A DNA stretch of 64,000 bases, taken from contig JAVYIG010000638.1 of assembly GCA_035222895.1 (NCBI GenBank), positions 434,001-498,000 on the forward strand. Reading direction: 5' to 3'. Origin of the DNA: Strongylocentrotus droebachiensis (taxonomy: Eukaryota > Echinodermata > Echinoidea > Camarodonta > Strongylocentrotidae). Made by a program: the position numbers and the translations under genes. Of the stretch, positions 12,068 to 24,900 are shown piece after piece. Each line of letters starts with the position of its first letter. Position 1 is the first letter of the stretch. Below the pieces are notes generated by a model that saw nothing but the letters and a program-made list of their open reading frames with translations, was not told where the DNA came from and did not search any database.

Positions 12068-14880
12068 GGGAAGATTAAGGGAAAGAGAGGCAGGGAAAGG
12101 CAACGTCTTATATATTTGCAAAGCCTGAACAAATGGACAACCATTAGTGAAATGACCATCTTTCTAAACAATAGCTGACAGTAGACGGATATGAAGAGCT
12201 GTGACGGCCGATGCCGGTTAAGACATCATTTACAAATTAGAAGTAGTGATAAAAAGAAACAAGCGCTTCATGCCAATCAATCACATCTTAATATCTTTTA
12301 TTCTCTCTCTCTCGTTACAACATTTTAATTATAATCGAACGAAAAAGAAAAAAATTATGACAGTGACAAAAAAAAAATGTTTCGCCAACCTGTAAACAAG
12401 GTTACTGTCATGATGTTCAAGATATAAAAACGACAAACCACTATCTAGTTCACAGGGCAATACGGAAGTTTTGGTTCTCTTACTTTTATTTTAGAGATAA
12501 TGAAAATGTGAGCGTTCTCCGAGGACTGATGATGTATTAATAGCACCATTCATTGATCTCTTCGCCTTGTGTAAGAAAGCAGAAAAGAATATATTCCCAT
12601 TCAGTTGTATTCATGGACAGATATTGAGTGAGATGTCCTCGGTGCTTATTAAAGGCATCACCTTGACCATGGCTCAAGCAAGGTGCTTTACAAGATGAAC
12701 AAACTCACGCACGTTCACGTCTTGGTCAAAATGAGGCCATTTGTTACTATGTGAAATATAAGATAATGCACAATAATGATGGCATGTGTTGGAAGCCTTT
12801 TCTTTCGTTAAGTGTTCCGGATGTAAGATTTAGTGTAAAGATTGCGCTCTGACGAGTAAAACGAAATAGGCATCTGAACATGTTTATCGGGATTAAACCA
12901 TGTCCCAAATAGTGTGTGCCAAAGGTATAAGGACTGTAGTCTAGTGATCAGATATGGGCCCGCAAAATATTTTAAGTAGAGAGAGAGAGAGAGAGGGGAG
13001 GGGGGAGAGGGGGAGGGAGGGAGATAGGGAGAGATAAAGGGAGGGGGAGACAGATACCATTCATCAGTCTGGATCAACCAAGTTGCCCGATAACTAACAA
13101 GACTAATAGCGTCTTTCTAATAACTTCTCTGACTACCCATGAGGCCAGGCAGTCGGTCTCGTGAGCTATCTGTCAAATAAAATACCCTTTTAATATTTTC
13201 TTGACCCATCCTTGGTTGGCAGTATCAAATGATGCCTCAAAAATCGCTTCGCTCACTACATCAGACTTTCTACTAATGTGTTATTACGTACGATAAAGCA
13301 AATTTTGAATCCCAACAATGCAGAACGCAATCACACCTATTTTTGACAAATCAATTTAAGAACAATTTATTTCCCCAGTGCAAAGTTTACCAACCTTTTC
13401 TTGGTCACCGCACCCTTCGAAGATATACAATTAATAGTTTCGCGTCACCCCAATTCCACATTTATCACAGAAGATACATTTTGCATCACTCTGGCTCTCG
13501 TCAATATTCCTACCGGCGCATATGTTGTTTCTAAATTTTGCGAGCGAGCAAAAAATAAACAAAAAAACATAGATACATAAATTATGTATGTGGGCATCTT
13601 GCTGCCGAACAAGTGAATACAAAATTCCTAATCACCTTGATTCACGAACTTGTGGATATTAGGGCATTTCGTTGCCCGGAATTTTTTTTAAATGTTGCGA
13701 GAGAGTGGTTTAAACGAGGGGGGTATAATTGTAATTTCTGATGCTTCAAATCATTCCTTTTCTAAATGTTACGAGCAAGTAAAGCGAGCCAGGACAAAAG
13801 AAACTTTATTATCTTTAAAATCTTTGCTCCCTCGTGAAAAAAAAGGGTTTTAGTATTTAGTTTTTCTATGAAAGTGACGATATTCCAAAATTAAAATTAT
13901 TGATATAACTAAATTTCCCTCGCGATCCCTTAGAGTAAAAATCATGTTCGAATTACGTAAAGTGTCGTTGTCATGTTGACTTCGCACATAGGTGATGCAC
14001 AAGGCTACTGAAGTTGCCTTAGGTTGATATATTTCGAAAGTAGTTGTTATTGTGTTGTAGGAACTACTGGCATTTTCAAACCTTTATGCTATTCATTATT
14101 TAGGAAGAAAATGCTAATGAAATCACATTCTGTTCACTTAAAAATCGGGCTTGATTGGTCCATTAAAATGTATTATAACCAGTGTTCGCGATGTGGTTCA
14201 TACTGACCCAACCGACTTACTCTCAAGTCCTTGATAAGTAGGTGTAAGTGTATTTTACGACACGAGTGCGTTTCTTCTTTGTTATTTATTTTATATAAAT
14301 ATTATTTTTCTGAATGAGTCGTCATTCATATATTAGTTAGCGAGGGTATTAGATACGGGTTAGATAGCGATACAATGAAAACATTATACGCACTCTCACC
14401 CACACAATATGCGGTATGTGTGTTCGTGTGTGTGTGTGTATATGAGAGAGTGAGAGTGTGTGCGTGTATGGGAGGGGTTCGTTGACATGCAACGAGTGTG
14501 CGATTGGGTTCATTGCGATTTGCTTAAATTAAATTATCAGTAAGTTTCATTAATTTATCAGTTGTTTTTAATTTAATTCTCGTATTCAATACACCCAACG
14601 TCCTTGTATTACCTTATTTTTTTCTCTTCCGCCAAAATATTGATGATGGTATAACTTGCCAATTCTAGGGAACATCAACCTGTTAGTATGTTTTAATAAT
14701 GGCCCAGTTTTATTCTTCTTTTTTTTTTTTGGGGGGGGGGGGGTGTTTGTATTTAGTTTTATGTTTGTATGTTTTTGTTTTAAACTGAAGAATGAATAAA
14801 GAATGAACTGCTATGAGAAAATTACAGGGACCACGTCCGAATATGAAAGAGGGTTGCCGAAAATATTTGCATTTCGATTC
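12068..14880. repeat. Non-coding stretch with simple repeats
   Basis: No gene supported. Contains a (GA)n/G-rich purine tract at about 12977-13052, a (TG)n tract near 14425-14465 and a poly-T/poly-G run near 14719-14742. The open frames crossing these tracts are repeat artefacts. Confidence 0.6.
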
Positions 14881-14889
14881 TGTGAGGGT

Positions 14890-16058
14890 GGAAGGGGGGG
14901 GGGGGACTACATCCCCTGAATCCGTGTCTTATATTGTTATAGGGTTGTATGCATGGTATTGTTGTAATAAGTTATTGTTGAATGTTCAAAAGACCAAATG
15001 TGTTATTTTTCGCTCAAAGGGTAAAAAGCTTCCAGATGGTATTACTTTTCTTAATGTTGGAGGCCATGATGTTGCGCTTAGTGAAAATGTTCAGTTCTTA
15101 GGGTTAACTATGGATGAGCATTTATCTTGGAAGAATCATTTAGATGTTGTATGCACTAAGTTGTCTCGAAGTGTAGGTGTCATTTTTAGATTGAAATTTA
15201 TTTTACCTGAAAGAGTGCTGATAACATTATAATAGTATTATTCTTCCTTATTTGACATATTGTAATGTTGCTTGGGGAAACACTTTTAAGTCATATCTTG
15301 ATAAGTTAAGAGTATTGCAGAAGAAGGCAATAAGGCTTATTACTAATTCTAATTATAGACATCCAAGTTCTCCATTGTTCCTTCGATTAAGAATGTTACC
15401 ACTAAGTGGACTTGTGTCAATCAATTGCGTATTGTTTATGTATAAACTTCAGTTTATGCCTCATGAATGTACGTTAAAAGATTTATTCCGTAAAAACTCA
15501 CAAATTCATAGTTATAATACACGTCAAAGGGGTCTTATTCATCAGCCTTTTGCAAGAACAAATATCACTCTGACCTCCTTCCATATCTCTTGCATCAAAG
15601 AATGGAACAGTTTGCCTGATGATATAAAAAAATAGTACAACTCTTTCTAGGTTTAGAAGGTTATCTAAAACGTACCTACTTGGAAGACTGACATAATTCT
15701 ACTTTGTATCTTAATAATTTCTCATTCTCAAATGCTTATAGACCACTAAGGACCTACTCATCAGTGTGTGTGCGCGCGTGTGTATGTGAATATATATATT
15801 TGTTGTGCTCTATAACCTGTAGCTTAGTTTTTTTCCATCCCTTGTATAAACATTACATTCTTTTTATTCACCTTGCCATATCGTTAATGTATGTATTTTG
15901 TTGACTATAGGGCCCCGCTCACAAGCTTAGCTTTTACAGGGGTCCTAAAACCATTCACTTGATGATGTACTATTACCAGTCTCTTTTTCATGTAAAAGAT
16001 TATATCATGTTTTGTGTGGTTTTGAATAAATGAACTTGAACTTGAACTTGAACTTGTT
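14890..16058 (+). pseudogene. 5'-truncated CR1/Jockey-like LINE with intact 3' end
   Basis: From about 14940 the plus strand encodes the post-catalytic part of an RT: WYCCNKLLLNVQKTKCVIF, VQFLGLTMDEHLSWKNHLD, then after a frameshift at about 15232 WGNTFKSYLDKLRVLQKKAIR and SYNTRQRG ... WNSLPDDIKK (ends at a stop at 15633). The catalytic YADD box is missing. The 3' UTR has an AGGGCCCC ... ACAAGCTTAGCTT ... AGGGGTCCT hairpin at 15908-15946 and ends AATAAA then (TGAACT)n at 16031-16058. The protein is close to that of the 40.4-43.9 kb LINE (WGNTFKS, LQKKA.RL.TNS, P.APLF blocks), so both belong to one family. No target duplication was resolved. Confidence 0.85.
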
Positions 16059-18447
16059 TAAACTCGAAATGTAGCCATCTGACTAACCATTATTACTATG
16101 TTATGCTATAGCCCTCCGGGACGTCGGCTTTCACTCTGGCTACTCTAATTCCACCTTCCTACTTATTGATGTTGTTTATCCATCCCGCAGGGACTCCTAC
16201 CAACTCAACACTTCTCTTCGAAGTCGCTACAATCCTCTTCTTTTCTAGGGCTCATACCATGGACCCTACTACTTTGCAATCTTCCTTTTATTGCCTTGTA
16301 CCGCCGTTCCTTCCTTATCTGATACCATATAACTCTGTACCTCTGTTCCTGACCCACTAATTTTTCCTCCTGTCCTTCAAGCTGACCCTTAGAACTCGCC
16401 TTCAAGTCCACATTTCGAGGGCAGAGATTCTCTTGATGGCTGATGCTTTCAAGGTCCAACTTTAAAATCCATAAAGCGCAATGCTCCAGATTTTGAACTT
16501 TGTTAGTTGCTTCTTCAAACAGAGACTTACATCTGGGTACTTATTTCGACACATGTGTCAGCAGTGCCTTTATTGTTCGAGCCATTGGTGCTCGATCGAG
16601 CGTCTGACATTACTGATCCAATGTACAGTACATGAGCTTCTCTCATGACCCTTTGCTTCTGACCATCGTCAGATGTGTCTTGCTTGAATTTATTTCCAAC
16701 CAAATTGTCTCCTCTTCTAGTAAATAATGTTTCCTCTAGTTCTTTTTTTTTTCGATTTGGTGATTAAGGTTTGTTTTGTCCACCTATCTACGGTTACAGA
16801 CTTTCCTTCCTCTTATGATATATCCGCTGCTCTCTGATTCTGTCATCTGCGTATACGGTCCTCATAATTTTCTCTCCACAAAGATTGAAAAACATTTGAG
16901 ACAAAAAGCATCCTTGTCAAACTCCTTTCTCAAGGAAAAATGTATCCATGTTCTACCCTTTTTTCAGCCCTTACCACAGCGGTTGCACTATAATACAAGG
17001 CCTTCTTGAGTGCCACAAGATGTTTCGGAATTACAAACCCCTAGACCACAGAGCATCATATGCGTCAGAGTATAATTTTCCTGCGGCGTATAAATTATGG
17101 TGCAGATCTTCCATGTCCCTACAATCAGACGACGAGTGAGACACGTCAGACATGAGCCTCCCTGTAGGGGTTTGGGTCCATATCGTCATCTAGGGTTCGA
17201 TCCATCCAATCCTCCTGGAGCCAGTTCTTCCGCATTACCACATACGATGGCTCAACCGGCAGCTTTGAGGACCTTACGTTAGGAGAAATAGAATGTCAAG
17301 TGATTAAGATAACCTCATCCAGTAAGTGATTCCTTCGGGTTTAATCGGATAAAGATAAGCTACTCCCTATTTAACTAAATCCTTTTGCCCCAATTAAGAT
17401 AAATTTAATTTTCAAGGGGTTTTCAAAGATTTCATTTTGAAAATAGGATTTTGTGATATCCATTGTTTGAATAAATTATTTTTGAAAGTCGCTAGACAAA
17501 ATATTTGTCTTCCCAAATAAATTGGAACGTAAAAACTTGGTTGAAAAAGATATAATTCAGTCATCTGATCTCGAAGATTGAAATGCTAATGAAATTATAA
17601 ATGAGGTAATACAGTGCATTAAAAAAATACAAGGTATAAGGGAAACCTATACATTATACAAAGTAAATTGTGAAAAATGTATCGCTTTGGAAAAGTGCTT
17701 AAAAGTTGAAATCAACGTTTAATTGATAGTTATTGAATATTTGGTCAATATGATATCTTGAAAAAGTGGGACTTTTCCTGTTTTCCATTGGCGATAGTTC
17801 AAGTGTTTTGTGACCTTACTTTGGAGTGTTTGAGAGAACTATTATACTGAAGCATACCATGTACTAAGTATTATTGTTTTCTGTCTTCATTATAGAAAAC
17901 TCATTAGAAACATCTTTAACCAAAGTGTGAGAGAGCAATAAAGAAGGTGCCAATCTTCTAGAATGATTGAATATAGTATAACAGTCACTTGGTCCTTTCA
18001 ACTTAACAGCACGCCTACACTTTCTGAATTAATGTATACAGATCTACAGAACTTGCGAAGCATGGATAGTAATTGCTTACAATTATCAGGCCAATATCAA
18101 CGCGAGTATAGACCTAGGATATTCTTTTTAATTCATGTGAGATATCGATGAATCAATTTGACATACTTGTCAATTTCGTCCGATGGGTCATCGCTTTATT
18201 TCAGTTTGAAACCTCCAAGTTATTTCAGTTGAAGAAGCAAAATATCAAAAGGCGCCGCTTTAATCATGAAAGTGACAATCTTGTTTGATTATTATGGGCA
18301 CACCCACGCTTCCAATCCCCGCAAAGTTATATTACTGTCAGTCTTTGAAAAAGTCACTGATCACAAAACATAATATATATTGAAATATTTGTTTCAAATA
18401 AAGGCCTACAGATTTTGTTAAGATCAGAAAAGAGTTTGGGTTGCATT
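16059..18447. other. Non-coding stretch, possibly old transposon debris
   Basis: The part 16110-17285 has a higher GC content and longer open frames on both strands than its AT-rich surroundings, but no motif could be recognised in any frame. The part 17290-18440 is AT-rich with nothing identifiable. Confidence 0.4.
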
Positions 18448-18450
18448 TTA

Positions 18451-18801
18451 CAACACAACTTTAAGTAGCCTTTCATTTAATTCTACTTTGCTTTCCTTTG
18501 TAAGGGCCACTGATATTTTTGGAAATATCTTCTTGCAATCAGGGGCATCGTGAGGGTTCGTGAAAATAAATATAATACCAAACAACGGAAACATCGCGAT
18601 TAATATTTCCGTCCACTCCGTTCTAAAAACTCCCTTCAAACTCTTTCCCGAAGTCAACTCGAAGGCGATCGATTCCAACATATTTTTCTTTATCCAATAG
18701 AAATCATTTTTTATCACGTAAAACGTCATTGTAATGTTCACACTATTCACTATGTGATGGGAATTTTCGAGAGTCTTTGCTATCGTGTTATGTATTTACA
18801 T
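18451..18801 (-). CDS. Unassigned open frame with one hydrophobic segment
   Basis: The minus strand is open for about 115 codons between in-frame stops; the internal ATG-led part begins MTFYVIKNDFYWIKK near 18730. It contains one membrane-like segment (EILIAMFPLFGIIFIF) followed by a polar tail ending in a stop. Codon content is less AT-biased than that of neighbouring chance frames. No splice sites link it to another exon and I do not recognise the sequence. It could be part of an unseen gene, a decayed transposon ORF or chance. Confidence 0.25.
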
Positions 18802-19043
18802 TATCCCGAATGACTTCGCTATTGCTGTTTTTCATTATTCTCCAGTTGTAGAGAATGTGATCCGAATGGAAATAGCACCTGATACTATAAAGTGGATAAA
18901 GCCTGTCGTCATACATGCACAATGCAGGCCAAACCACGATGACATTCGCATCCTACCGGATACCTGTACCTGGGTTGAGGTATGTGATGTAAATAAAACG
19001 CCCCGATCAAGGACATCACTGTCGTCCGATAATGGAACACATA

Positions 19044-19205
19044 GGCCCGAATTCACAAAGGAGGTTTGTCGACAAACCTCCTTTTGTTTCGACAAACCTC
19101 CTTTTGTTTTTTACAAACCAGGTTTGTAAAAGAACGTGTCAAAACGCGTCATATGTCGTACATAAACCTCGGTTTGTCGACAAACCTCCTTTGTGAATTC
19201 GGGCC
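19044..19205. mobile_element. Small palindromic MITE with GGCCCGAATTCACAAAGGAG termini
   Basis: The 162-bp unit starts GGCCCGAATTCACAAAGGAG and ends with the exact inverse, followed inward by the internal palindrome GGTTTGTCGACAAACC at both ends. The flanks are ATA on each side (19041-19043 and 19206-19208), a possible 3-bp target duplication. No coding capacity. Confidence 0.8.
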
Positions 19206-19208
19206 ATA

Positions 19209-20307
19209 AGGTTTGATATTTGAAATGAGATTTTATAACTTTATGTCATTACCCCCCTTACGGTCCATATCAAACCACAGCACAAAGTTTGAAAGAAAAA
19301 TACATTGACAAAAGACGATCTATTGTGAGGGGGCTTTATTAAATAGTGCAATTTTTTGTAAATTTCTTTTTGCGTGGTGACTGTCTTCAATGTTCATAAC
19401 TAGACCTTTGTTGTCTTAAATACACTTTACTTTAAAAAAAAATTGAATATCGAAATTCTAAAACCAAAATGTTAACAATCACTCAACAATTCATCGAAAC
19501 AATTTTACTTTTCACCATTCAGGAACGTCTATAAAGGGTTTAAAAACTATTATTTGCTCTCATTGACGATGATGGTGTCCCATACTTGTATTTGAAACTG
19601 GGTCTGTATGAAACGATAGGTTTATGTGAAACATATTAGCAATCTGAAAGGCCTCAGAAATAAACGGGATTATATTCATATTATTAAGAAGTGACAAAAG
19701 TATTTGTATTAATGTAAAAAGAACAATTATTCAAACTATTTTCGGTGTTTTTCCCCCTGTAACCTGTCTCTCTGGTGGCTTTGCATAGAGAAGAACAAAC
19801 GCTGAAACTCGTTATCATTACATGAAACCGCAATAATGTGATGGATACACACAACAATCTTTATCATTAGTCCAATTAGTAACTATTATTTGGGCCAACT
19901 TTTTTGGAAATGATACATTTTTTATAAGGGATTTCGATTCGCTATTAGAACTTCCACACAGAAATATGGGATAGTATTTTATGATGATAATCTATATTTT
20001 TCATATTTAATTTTGTATCATTATAATCAAAACGGTTCACTGGCGTGCATTTGGAAAAGAAATTGGGAAGTGTTTCTCGCATAAGGCTATTTTGTATATT
20101 GCATTTTTTTTGTCGGGAGAATACTCGTCTCAAATATAAACTAGATTCATGTGATAGTTTGTATTATAGTCACATACATGTCTACATTGTTATGTACATT
20201 TTAAAATTACATCATATTCCTACGATACTCTTCACAATATAATTTTATTTACATTTGCGAATAAAAGATATGTTTTCAAGTAAGATACACACGATGAGCG
20301 ACATGTA

Positions 20308-20347
<40 letters not shown>

Positions 20348-21750
20348 CAGTATTTTATTATATTATCTTGATGTGTTGAAATCCTGCTTGAATATTAAAC
20401 AGGTTTGCCTATATTTGCGATGATTATTTGAGCCATTTTGAAAACTTCATTTATCTTAAGATATAACAACTGCCTAATTGAAAATACCAGAATAAAAGCG
20501 AGATAGAAAAAAAGAAACATTACAGAATTAAGTACTACCGCGCATATAATATTTCACACAATCCTATTTTCTACTTTATGAGCTATACAACAGTGTATAT
20601 TCTTTCAATGAATTTAAGTGAGGGAATTTACAGAATGTTATAGCCCAAGAGTTCGAGCAACTAAGTCATTAAGAAACTACATGTATCAATAAATTCACAA
20701 ATTCCCACATTAAAACAAAATTCTATCAACCTAACCAAACCGACCCACAGAGTTCTAAAATAATAACAATGATTATGATAATGATAACAATAACAACAAT
20801 AATGATAATAGTAATAAAATGATAATAATAATAAACAAATATATATATTAATGAGATTTGTAAGGCGCCAAATTCACTTGAAATCAAAATATGCGATATA
20901 CGTTAGGCTATTTAGCCGGGTGAATGTGATGAATTAAACTATAGGAACATCACTTCTTCATATTATAAGTGAGCATCGACTAAATTGAGAATACATGATT
21001 TTGTAATGCACAATTTAACAGATGCACAATGTTGAATGTGATATAGTTTAACATTTTGATTTTTGCCGGAGTTATTAATTACATGAAGTAACTAATGACG
21101 GTGGAATATAAGAAAGACGGGTGGAGGATGAGAAATAGAAGATGAAAAAGAAAAGAAGGAGAAAAAGAAGAAAATGAAGCAAAACACCAGCAAATACAAC
21201 AATAATAATAAGAAAAAGAAAAAGAAAAGGGATAAAGTTGGAAAGAAAAGAGAGAGAGAGAGAAACATGGAGATAGAAAGAGAGAGAAATTGAGAGAAAA
21301 AAAGAGAAAGAGAGAGAGAGAGAGAGAGATAGGGAGAGAGAAAGAGAGGGGGATCAACAAAAATGTAAATGTGTAGTGCTAATCGAGTGAATGGGGTGAA
21401 ATGTTACACACTTAGTTATGTAGGAATGCCTATTCATTAACGGTCAGCACTACAGGAAATATACAAATATTTGTATCTTAACTGTATTAACCATCACCTT
21501 TTTATACACTTAAACAACAGTAAAATCCGTTACGATATTTTTTACAGATGCCATATTGTTAAATATACTTGTACTTTTTTTTAAATATAGATAACAGCAC
21601 GTACCAAATGTAACAAACTTTATTCGATAAGAGGCGAATGTAGATTTGGCCGAAATGGGTTTACTTTCAAATTAAATTGTTCTGTATCCATCAATATAAC
21701 CCTTCAAACAAAATATTATTCTTAGCTGAGATCAATTAATTCGACCTCCT
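19209..21750. repeat. Non-coding stretch with simple repeats
   Basis: Holds a (TA)n microsatellite at about 20311-20345, AAT/ATG-rich runs at 20758-20850 and a purine (GA)n tract at about 21240-21350. This is the region downstream of the 7B2-like gene; no further gene is supported. Confidence 0.6.
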
Positions 21751-21952
21751 TTTATTGAATTTATTCAATTAAATGAACATTGAATTAAATTAAACGTTAA
21801 CACCAAATGCAATTAAATATACAATTTAAACCGACGCTAGGAGTCTTAAATATATTCTACGTTAATGAAGGAAATCGAATTTTCATTTAAATGAAGCAAA
21901 TAAACTGTGATCATTACAGGAGAGGGTTGTTTATCTATGGAGAGAGAATTCT

Positions 21953-24900
21953 TTACATGATGGGTTTGGCGCCAGAATATACGGGAGCCTTCTTGGCGAC
22001 TACGGACTTCAGATGAGGTTGGTTGTAGGTGTACGGGTTTACGTAGGTCTTTAAAGGAAGAAAAGGAAAAAGTAATACACGAAAGTAATATATGAATACA
22101 TGATTATGCTTTCTACTATACCAAAACAGAGTAAATTCACTATTCGTGTGCGGTTATTACATAGATGCAAATGGAAAATTAGGATTGGGAAAACATTTTC
22201 CCCCCGAAAATCGAGAATTTCTAAAAAGCACAGTTGGAAATTATTTTTATTATCAGAAGCACTGCATGCAATGCTTAATTTGTGAATTCCTATTTTATAA
22301 AGAAATATTGGGTGAGGTAGATTGCTGGGTAATATTCTTACGAAAAGATATATACCGCCAAGAGCTGGCGCTATTGAATACAATATTACATGAAGACTCA
22401 GTTTTGTCTTAATCTGTATGATTTGGGTACCCTACAAAAAATGTTGCGAGTAAACAAGTGCCGTATCCATCAGGAGATGAAGCCAGTGGAGCCCATCCCC
22501 CATTTTGAAAGCCCCTATATATTATGTAGTATACAGTGTATAACGTCATCAAGGTAGATCAGGGCACTGCCCCCATTTCTTTATTCAATTTGTTAATCAA
22601 TAATATTTCTGGATACGCCACTGAAAACAACATGTTTTTTATTATATTTTTTTACCTTAAAAGGAATTTTTTAGAGAGCATGCTTTCTTTGGTTTGCTAT
22701 AATTAAAGCTTTTATCCAAAATTAACGCGTAGAAAAGTCATTTTACATCGCAATCAGACTGACGGGGTCCATGCAAATCCAAGATTTGAAACAGGGAGAG
22801 ACTCTTAGCATAACAGCATCGTGTCACATGCTCATATCCCATAAGTTGAGATTCTTAAAAAGATGTAAATCACATCGCACATAGACAGATCAAGGAATCA
22901 AAGATAGGTTCGGTGCGGAAGCAAAACGTTGGAAAGCAAGAATGTACCTTATAATTATAATTCTGACTCTTTTATTGGAGAGGAGTGAAAATACACTTTT
23001 TTCAGGAGACATTCATTTTCATGGATCACTTTGTTTTAAGTGGAATCATTCCAATGTGGTGGTTTGAATTACTTTTTTTGATAATGGATTCCACGATTAT
23101 TTATAGCGTGGATTTCCACTCCGAAACAAACTGATCCGCCATGCCCTCTTTACAATTCGCGAGAAAGACTCCCTCTCTCTTTCAAGATTAGAACTTGGTC
23201 CGGGGGGGGGGGGCAGCCAGTCCACCCATGCAATATATGTTTCTTTCTTACCCTGATGGGATAGGCAGACTTCTTGGACACGTGACGCACCATATCGCCA
23301 GGAAGATAAGTGTTGATACTCTACAAAGTCAAAGGAAAGACAATTAGAAAAAAATTAAGTCATTGTGGATTTAAAAAGAATCCGGTTAGAAAATGAAAGG
23401 AGGGCTGATAAGGTTTCTGTTCTTAAAAGGTATTCCCATTTAAGGTTTCACGGGTTGTCACACTGTTTTAGCCGGTGCTGGGGTTGGGATGTGGGACCAA
23501 AATCCCCTTTTTTTGTTAGCAAATTCAATACTTCAAATAAATTAGGTCCATATTATTCTCCATTTGATGACCATTAATTCTTTACGTGAAGTTTGTAAAC
23601 TAGTCGCGCATTTAGAGCTAAAATATTAAATCGCCGTGACGATCACAACATGCTTGTCAACCTCTCACGGCTATAAGAACTTAACATGAATATTATTGTT
23701 GTTATATCACATATATATCATTTGAATAAATTGTTTCCCTAACTTATATGAACCTTAATATGCTTGTTATAGTTTCTACACTGCCGTCAAATTAACACAG
23801 TGAAGATTATGCTGTGATGGATCGTTCGTTCGTGTCTAATGGAATAACACCTACCCTCTTGTATACAGGGCTCTTCTTGGCCATATGGTCTGAGCGCTTA
23901 TCTCCAACGGAGTACTTGTTCTGTAAAGTGATCAAACACATCGGAAATAAAGTATTATGTAGCTGGTTAAACTCACCCCAGCTTTATTATTAAAAAGTAA
24001 TAATCCGATTATCCAATGTAAGTCAGCTAATGCCCTCGTTAAAACGTGGGATATAAGTGATTTATACCAATCTGTAAATCGAAGCCTGGACAAAATAGGG
24101 ATAACGTGATGAAAACCCACAGATGATTTTAATGCAAAACTTAAAGGATTCAACATTACTTCGAAATCAAATTTTATGTAGGTCGTCTATTCCATGCACG
24201 AAGAATATAAATACTGTCTGTGAGTTATATTTCTAGATTATTCTAGAATCAAGGATCGCTTTAGACCCATATACCTGTAATGTAATGAAGCAATAGGTGG
24301 AGATGTCATAGTCCAGCGGTCGCTTGAATACTGGCAAAGTGTACATAGGTCATTGGTTCAAGCTCTGGCATGACCTTTAGCAAAACATTTTCTACTCCGT
24401 ATAATAAAGATTCAAAATGGGGGCCTGATTACATGCTGATAGACATTGCGATTTGACATGCCATTACGAGGACCAATAATACTATACAATACTATATGTA
24501 TTATTATTATCATTAGTTTTGTTATTAATATAATTATCATTATTATTAATATAATTATCATTATTATTAATATAATTATCATTATTATTAATATAATTAT
24601 CATTATTGTTATTATTATCATCATCATCATCATCATTATCATCATGACTGGTTGAAGATTACGTACCCTGGTCTGGGTGAAGAGCTGTCGGTTCTTGAGG
24701 GATCGTTCTGATAGCTGATACTGGTTCACAAACTCTGCATCGTTTGGCATGTTAGGGAGGCAACACTTAGGGGCTAGCAAAAAGAAAACATAGGCGAGAG
24801 GGAATCAAAAATATCTGGCAGATAGTCATGTTTCACCTCTTTAACCTCATTTAACCTGTTTTAGTTGACAGATAATCTCTTTGGACATGATTTCCTTAAT

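Noticed and set aside
16110..17285. Host gene in the GC-richer block
   Set aside because: Several medium frames on both strands but no domain, no splice-consistent exon chain and frequent stops; could be old transposon sequence.
18785..19129. 114-codon plus-strand frame
   Set aside because: Its second half is the palindromic MITE at 19044-19205; the first half has no support.
22051..22412. Overlapping frames on both strands next to exon 7 of the 7B2-like gene
   Set aside because: They lie in an intron, have no recognisable domain and contradict each other.
24303..24376. Functional tRNA gene
   Set aside because: A and B box-like words are present but no convincing cloverleaf or anticodon arm; treated as a SINE-like remnant.
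24412..24780. 122-codon frame starting MLAPKCCLPN as an independent gene
   Set aside because: Only its first part is coding: it is exon 4 of the 7B2-like gene; the Met/Ile run is the intronic minisatellite.
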